Below are positions 60,012 to 64,000 of a stretch of DNA of 64,000 nucleotides, one piece after another (the first letter of the stretch is position 1; the number at the start of each line of letters is the position of its first letter). Source of the stretch: DAOUTW01 sp964523575 (GTDB taxonomy: Bacteria; Zixibacteria; MSB-5A5; GN15; JAAZOE01); assembly GCA_964523575.1 (NCBI GenBank), contig CAZGAV010000005.1, positions 1 through 64,000 on the forward strand. The letters are read 5' to 3'. A program made the translations under genes and the position numbers. The notes under the pieces are model-generated. The model worked only from the letters and a program-made list of their open reading frames with translations. It had not been told where the DNA came from and did no database searches.

Positions 60012-60452
60012 CTAATATGATCGGTCGTCTTCCAGATTTTGTCGATCCAAAAAGCTCTGGAGAATAATGGCGGCCGAAATTCGGTCGATTTTGTCCTTGT
60101 GCCCCTTGATCTTCTTGCCGTAAGCATGAAGAATATTCTCGGCTTGGCGGGAGCTAAGACGTTCATCCTCAAAATAGACCGGAATCGGGCATTCCCTTTT
60201 CAATTTTTCCGCGAATTTTTCGACTTCCCGAGACTGCTCCGAAGCCTCGCCCGAAAGGTTCAGGGGCAAGCCCAGAACGACGCCGATCACCTGATATTCG
60301 GCGATAACGGCGCAAACCTTTGCGACGGCGTCGTCTATGCCTTTGACCAGGATGGTCTCCCGGGCCTGGGCGATCAGGCCGCCGGGATCGGAAACGGCCA
60401 CGCCGATACGCCGTCCGCCGAGATCGAGACCGAGAAATCGTTTTTCTTCCAT
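60012..60452 (-). CDS. ruvX: RuvX/YqgF-family nuclease
   Basis: A 146-residue RNase-H-fold protein of the YqgF group. Members act in 16S rRNA 5' processing and as Holliday-junction resolvase candidates. Active-site Asp/Glu lie in RFLGLDLGGRRIGVAVSDP, VIGVVLGLPLNLSGEASEQS and the C-terminal KIDRISAAIILQSFLD. The TTGACA-N17-TAATTT promoter ends six bases before the ATG with no ribosome site, so the mRNA is probably leaderless. mltG follows downstream. Confidence 0.93.
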   Translation of the reverse strand: MEEKRFLGLDLGGRRIGVAVSDPGGLIAQARETILVKGIDDAVAKVCAVIAEYQVIGVVLGLPLNLSGEASEQSREVEKFAEKLKRECPIPVYFEDERLSSRQAENILHAYGKKIKGHKDKIDRISAAIILQSFLDRQNLEDDRSY

Positions 60453-60458
60453 GGACGC

Positions 60459-60487
60459 AAATTAGGATAATAAAGGGTAAATGTCAA
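60459..60487 (-). promoter_or_regulatory. Promoter giving a probably leaderless ruvX mRNA
   Basis: On the minus strand TTGACA (60487-60482), a 17-base spacer and TAATTT (60464-60459) end six bases before ATG 60452. The start would lie at about the A of ATG. Confidence 0.75.
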
Positions 60488-60507
60488 TCGCCGACCGGGC
60501 ATAACAA

Positions 60508-60535
60508 AGCCCCGCTTCCTTGCGGAAGCGGGGCT
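60508..60535 (-). terminator. Terminator-like hairpin after the large secreted-protein gene
   Basis: AGCCCCGCTTCC (60508-60519) pairs over 12 perfect base pairs with GGAAGCGGGGCT (60524-60535). No T-run follows on the minus strand, so it may also act as an RNA-stabilising hairpin. Confidence 0.7.
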
Positions 60536-60570
60536 AATGATTGAACAAGCTGTGTTTCTGAGTAAACAGT

Positions 60571-63171
60571 TTACTTCATCAGTAGCATCTTCTTCGTGGC
60601 CGAGAACTGTCCAGCCTGGGCCTTGTAGAAGTACATACCGGAAGCGACCTGGTTACCGGAAGCATCCTTACCATCCCATACGATCGACACCACACCGGCG
60701 CTGGCATTGCCATCGTAAGTGCGGATCAACTGGCCGGCAATATTGTAGATCGCGACGGAATAATCCGAGGCGACCGGCAGAGCCAGGTTGATCGTGGTCG
60801 TCGGGTTGAACGGGTTAGGATAGTTCTGGGCGAGGTCGAATTTCGACGGCAGAATGCGTGAGGTCGAGCTCAGCACGTTGCCGTAGAAGTCGGCCGCATC
60901 AATCTCGGTCAGGTTAACGTCGCCGGTGACCGGAACGGTCAACAGGACATTCTCGCCATTCATGATGGCTTCCCTGCCCAGACTGTAAACCAGGACGTTC
61001 AGCTCGTTGCCGCTGACGCTATACTTGAGATCCATACCGTTGGCGCCGGCGCCCAGAATCGGGGTACCGACTTCGCCGGTGAACTCAAAGCGCATCAGCA
61101 CGGCTCCCACCTTATCTTCAGCAGTATAACCGACAGTCATCTGCTGTCCGACAACCTGAGTCCGGATGGCAATCGCATTGGCACCGGGTTCGGTCTTCGG
61201 ATAAGGTTGGGCGTCACCCTGAATGATACGGACCAGGTAAACCAGGTCGGCAACAGACAGGGTAATACCGTCGTTGTTGACATCGGAGGCCGCAATGGAG
61301 GACTCGATGTGATTGCCGAAAGCAACCAAGCCGTTAATGAAGTAATTGGTGAGCATAACGGCGTCTGCGATTTCGTTCGGCAGACCGTTGGCGTTGATGT
61401 CACCACGGGCATCGATACTATCGCTACAGGCGACATCTACACCGCCGTCTTTGAAGTCGATAGCACGAAGCGGGAGTTCCTTGTCACCCAGCAGACAGAC
61501 GGCATCAACGCCGCCGCCGAAGTAGTTCGGAAGCTCTCCGAACATGGTGATATCATTCCCTTCAAAGTCGAAGACTCTGTCTGCGAGGAAGAGAGTGTCA
61601 CCGAACTGCGACGCAATACTATTGTCGGCGCAGTCTGTCCAGAAGAACCGGACCGGCAGATACATGCACTCAAAGGTGCGATCGTTGGAGACAAAGAACT
61701 TCAAAACTGCCAATTCCGTACCGCACTGGTCGCTGTTATAGCCGGTCGGATGCACGGAGCCGTTGTTGGTCTCAGCCAGCGCAACAATGCGCAGCAGACC
61801 TGACGGACAGGCATCACCGCAGTTACCGGTAGCGCCAAAACGATAGGTGAAGTACTCCCAATGGCAATTATCGAAAATTTCGCCGGGGAGGGCTTCAACG
61901 AAGGTCAAGCCGGGGGCATCATAAGCGATCAGGAAATCATAACCGCCCATGTTCATTGACGTGTAGGAATCGTCAAGATTGAGGCCCAGAGTGGCATAAT
62001 GACCCTGGAGGGTGCCGTGAGTCTTGTCAATCGAGACACGGAACTTCGGATCGACGTGCACGAAGAAGCTGCAGGTGTCGGCGTTAGCCGTATTGCAGGC
62101 ATCGAGAAGCGCGCCGTCAGTGACAATCACGGTGAACTCCCAGGTACCCAGGAAGGCATTATCTTCCGAGGTGACCCAGGTGAAGTCGCCGGTGCTGGCA
62201 TCGAGCATCGGACCGCCAGGATAGGAGGCCGGGTCGACCAGCATATAAGTCAGAGCCGAAGGACCACCATCAGGATCGACAGCCGTCACCGAAGCGTTGG
62301 CAGTCTGACCCCAAAGAATATTGATAACCTCGTCGGGACAAGTGATTTCAGGGGGCTCGTTGAGTACGTTAATATCGAATTCACAGATCGCCTCACCACC
62401 GAAATCATCGGTAACCTTGACTACGACGGTATGGCAACCAACGTCGCCGCCGCCGGTAACCCACTGGAACAAACCAGTCGCGGAATTGACGCTGCCCGGA
62501 CCACTCACCTTGGTGAAGTGGAGAGCATCGCAACCGCAGTCGAGATCGGCATCATCTGCCGTCAAGGTCACTGAGACATTGTCACCCCAATAGATCTCAT
62601 AATCATCGGGGCAAAAAGTGAAATACGGAGCCGTATTGACAACGTTCACGGCGCCGGAAGTCACGGTCGGGGTGATTACGCCAGCGTCGGCGCCGACAAA
62701 AGTCGTCGCCTTGGTGTCGCCATTGCAATCGTAGGTGCCTGCATCCAGAGAGGCCGTACCCAGCTGACAGTCGGAAATATACTGCAGCTCAAGCGTGGCA
62801 ATCTGGCCACTGCCCGCAAGAAGGCCGGTCTCTTCCAGTTTTACAGCACCAAAACGGAATACGCCACCACCGAGGTCGCCGATCGGGAAACGCTGATCGA
62901 GAGCTTCGGGGAAGCCCATCCGGTCATCAAAAGCAATGCCTGTCACAACCAGATTGACGCCGGAAATAGTCACTACCTGACCGATAATATCCAGAGCGGC
63001 CAGGTCGACACCATTGTCAACCATGACAGGAACGTACACCTTTTCACCAGCGGGTTTCGGGCAATCATTAACAGTACCAAAAGTAACCGTCTGTGCATTC
63101 GCGTAGGAAGCTGAAATCAGAAGCAGAAACGAGGCCAGCAATGATAAAATAAGTAGCTTGTTTTGCTTCAT
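60571..63171 (-). CDS. Large secreted repeat protein with dockerin and T9SS/FlgD-type C-terminus
   Basis: An 866-residue secreted protein. ATG 63171 follows AAGGAG, and the signal peptide ends near 26. The first domain (about 27-180) resembles cohesin-type sandwiches (VYVPVMVDNGVDLAALDI). Ig/cadherin-like domains follow (PDDYEIYWGDNVSVTLTADDADLDCG; PPEITCPDEVINI). A dockerin type I pair is at about 590-650 (GDINANGLPNEIADAVMLTNYF; DVNNDGITLSVADLVYLVRII). The C-terminal 90 residues are the sorting-type domain starting FDLAQNYPNPFNPTT and ending SGMYFYKAQAGQFSATKKMLLMK. This domain directs type IX-like secretion in FCB bacteria. A long leader and regular codon use suggest high expression, possibly a surface-layer protein. 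Confidence 0.88.
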   Translation of the reverse strand: MKQNKLLILSLLASFLLLISASYANAQTVTFGTVNDCPKPAGEKVYVPVMVDNGVDLAALDIIGQVVTISGVNLVVTGIAFDDRMGFPEALDQRFPIGDLGGGVFRFGAVKLEETGLLAGSGQIATLELQYISDCQLGTASLDAGTYDCNGDTKATTFVGADAGVITPTVTSGAVNVVNTAPYFTFCPDDYEIYWGDNVSVTLTADDADLDCGCDALHFTKVSGPGSVNSATGLFQWVTGGGDVGCHTVVVKVTDDFGGEAICEFDINVLNEPPEITCPDEVINILWGQTANASVTAVDPDGGPSALTYMLVDPASYPGGPMLDASTGDFTWVTSEDNAFLGTWEFTVIVTDGALLDACNTANADTCSFFVHVDPKFRVSIDKTHGTLQGHYATLGLNLDDSYTSMNMGGYDFLIAYDAPGLTFVEALPGEIFDNCHWEYFTYRFGATGNCGDACPSGLLRIVALAETNNGSVHPTGYNSDQCGTELAVLKFFVSNDRTFECMYLPVRFFWTDCADNSIASQFGDTLFLADRVFDFEGNDITMFGELPNYFGGGVDAVCLLGDKELPLRAIDFKDGGVDVACSDSIDARGDINANGLPNEIADAVMLTNYFINGLVAFGNHIESSIAASDVNNDGITLSVADLVYLVRIIQGDAQPYPKTEPGANAIAIRTQVVGQQMTVGYTAEDKVGAVLMRFEFTGEVGTPILGAGANGMDLKYSVSGNELNVLVYSLGREAIMNGENVLLTVPVTGDVNLTEIDAADFYGNVLSSTSRILPSKFDLAQNYPNPFNPTTTINLALPVASDYSVAIYNIAGQLIRTYDGNASAGVVSIVWDGKDASGNQVASGMYFYKAQAGQFSATKKMLLMK

Positions 63172-63575
63172 TACACTGCTCCTTTGTAATTTGTTCAATA
63201 TGGCCTCAGTGTAAAGAGTAATTAGGCCATAATGAAATTCAAGGAACCTTTTTAGAGTTTAAGCCTCTGTTTTACGAGAAGTATCGCTAATGTCGCCTTT
63301 CAACCTCGGAAGTCAGTCAAGTAAGTAAGTTGGATGAAAAGCGCACTAAACCACCTCACGTTAAACATTGAGAGTTAAAATCTCAGTAAAAAGGCTTTCG
63401 TAAGAGCAAACATGTAACTAGATGTACTTTGAAGTAAGTACTATGCTAAGCTACTCAAGGTGCGATTGAATCTCGCAAGGTGCGACAAAACACAACTAAT
63501 CCCTAGACAATCAAAAGGTAATGTTTTCTGCCGATTTGTCAAGCGATATTTTGGCGCAATATTTGCACAAATTCT
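63172..63575 (-). promoter_or_regulatory. Long leader and promoter of the secreted-protein gene
   Basis: On the minus strand TTGACA (63543-63538), a 16-base spacer and TACCTT (63521-63516) give a start near 63509. The untranslated leader would be about 340 bases with no open frame. TCGCACCTTG occurs twice, 20 bases apart (63486-63477 and 63466-63457). Confidence 0.5.
63457..63486. repeat. Ten-base direct repeat in the leader
   Basis: CAAGGTGCGA occurs at 63457-63466 and 63477-63486 (plus-strand sense), 20 bases start to start, just downstream of the predicted transcription start. Confidence 0.6.
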
Positions 63576-64000
63576 CTAAATTCGGGCAGTTACGCCGAAT
63601 GAGAGAAGCAGTAAATCGGTGTCATCCGACTGGCTGTCGTGGCTTTCAAACGACCCGTCCAGCATTAAATTGAAGGAAAGATTTTTGAAGGGGGAATAAT
63701 TGGCCAGTAGGGCCACCGACCATATATTGTATGATGACAAGAAACTTTCTCCCTGACTGTAACTCCTTCGTCCGTAAGTGACTTCGCCATTGAAAAAGAT
63801 CGCCCGCCGATTAAGAAAATCGGCCTGCAATCCCATCTCCCATTGACTGTAAGTCTCCGAAAAGGCGCCCAGATCCTCGTCCAGCCCGGCTTCTTCATTA
63901 CGATATTCCAACCGGAGCAGGGGTCCCCACCCGAATCCGTCAAGTCTCATGGTGCCATTGACTTCGCCCCGATACAGGGTATAATTTCGATTGATGATGT
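63576..64000 (-). CDS. C-terminal part of an outer-membrane beta-barrel protein (runs off the window)
   Basis: The minus-strand frame is open to the edge (YTLYRGEVNGTMRLDGFGWGP). The visible 141 residues alternate amphipathic strands rich in aromatic and polar residues (QWEMGLQADFLNRRAIFFNGEVTYG; SSYNIWSVALLANYSPFKNLSFNLMLDGSFES; LLLLSFGVTARI). The hairpin pattern is that of an outer-membrane barrel. Upstream parts and identity are outside the window. It lies upstream of the large secreted-protein gene. Confidence 0.7.
   Translation of the reverse strand, partial: IINRNYTLYRGEVNGTMRLDGFGWGPLLRLEYRNEEAGLDEDLGAFSETYSQWEMGLQADFLNRRAIFFNGEVTYGRRSYSQGESFLSSYNIWSVALLANYSPFKNLSFNLMLDGSFESHDSQSDDTDLLLLSFGVTARI

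Overview
The window is chromosomal DNA from a Gram-negative bacterium with an LPS-type outer membrane. It carries kdsB (KDO activation), lptE (LPS assembly), a BamA-like barrel protein and several lipoproteins. Several traits point to the FCB superphylum, probably a Zixibacteria-like lineage: a secreted protein ending in a 'NYPNPFNPTT' sorting/FlgD-like domain, dockerin and thrombospondin type-3 repeats, a PorV/PorQ-like barrel protein, M16 protease pairs and extragenic palindromic repeats. This is inferred from gene content only, because there is no rRNA in the window. No tRNA, rRNA, CRISPR array, IS element or prophage was recognised.

Layout. 1-1.8 kb: alaS (cut by the edge) and recX on the minus strand. 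2.1-6.1 kb: the classic translation operon ffh-rpsP-khpA-rimM-trmD-rplS. 6.2-8.7 kb: gyrA. 8.9-14.5 kb: separate plus-strand genes (DUF4177-like, radical SAM, Nudix, GAF-GAF-PP2C phosphatase, ethylbenzene-dehydrogenase-like lipoprotein). 14.6-14.8 kb: a candidate small RNA with its own promoter and a C9 loop. 14.9-19.8 kb (minus): a lipoprotein and PorV-like barrel pair, then hutU-hutI-lptE. 20-23.4 kb: a broken redoxin-like gene, motA-motB behind a sigma-28-like promoter, and a hydrolase. 23.4-29.2 kb: an 11-heme cytochrome c fused to cytochrome b, then a copper locus (Met-rich protein, SHOCT protein, copper P-type ATPase) behind a sigma-54-like promoter. 29.3-37.4 kb (minus): an M16 protease pair, and a second cluster with an rRNA methyltransferase, a DUF4097-like protein and a barrel-SppA fusion. 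37.4-44.8 kb: patatin-POTRA-barrel protein, ClC channel, FAD oxidoreductase, a helical exported protein and a hydrolase. 45-48 kb (minus): MBL-fold/TPR protein and Xaa-Pro aminopeptidase. 44.9-45.0 and 48.0-48.4 kb: repeat-rich spacers. 48.9-54.7 kb (minus): dockerin protein, two Cys-rich proteins, and gatC-kdsB-pyrG. 54.8-58.8 kb: a soluble histidine kinase, an NtrC-type regulator, a GAF protein and a lipoprotein. 58.8-64 kb (minus): ruvX, a possible small membrane ORF, mltG, a large T9SS-like secreted protein with a long leader, and the end of an outer-membrane protein gene.

How the genes fit together. Most of the content is housekeeping (translation, topology, CTP synthesis, murein and LPS) interleaved with a large investment in the cell envelope. 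The more unusual signals are regulatory or architectural: the C-loop small RNA, four strong promoters so close to start codons that the mRNAs should be leaderless, an apparently AUC-initiated alaS, a barrel-SppA fusion, an 11-heme CbcL-like protein, and a copper locus whose spacing favours sigma-54 control.
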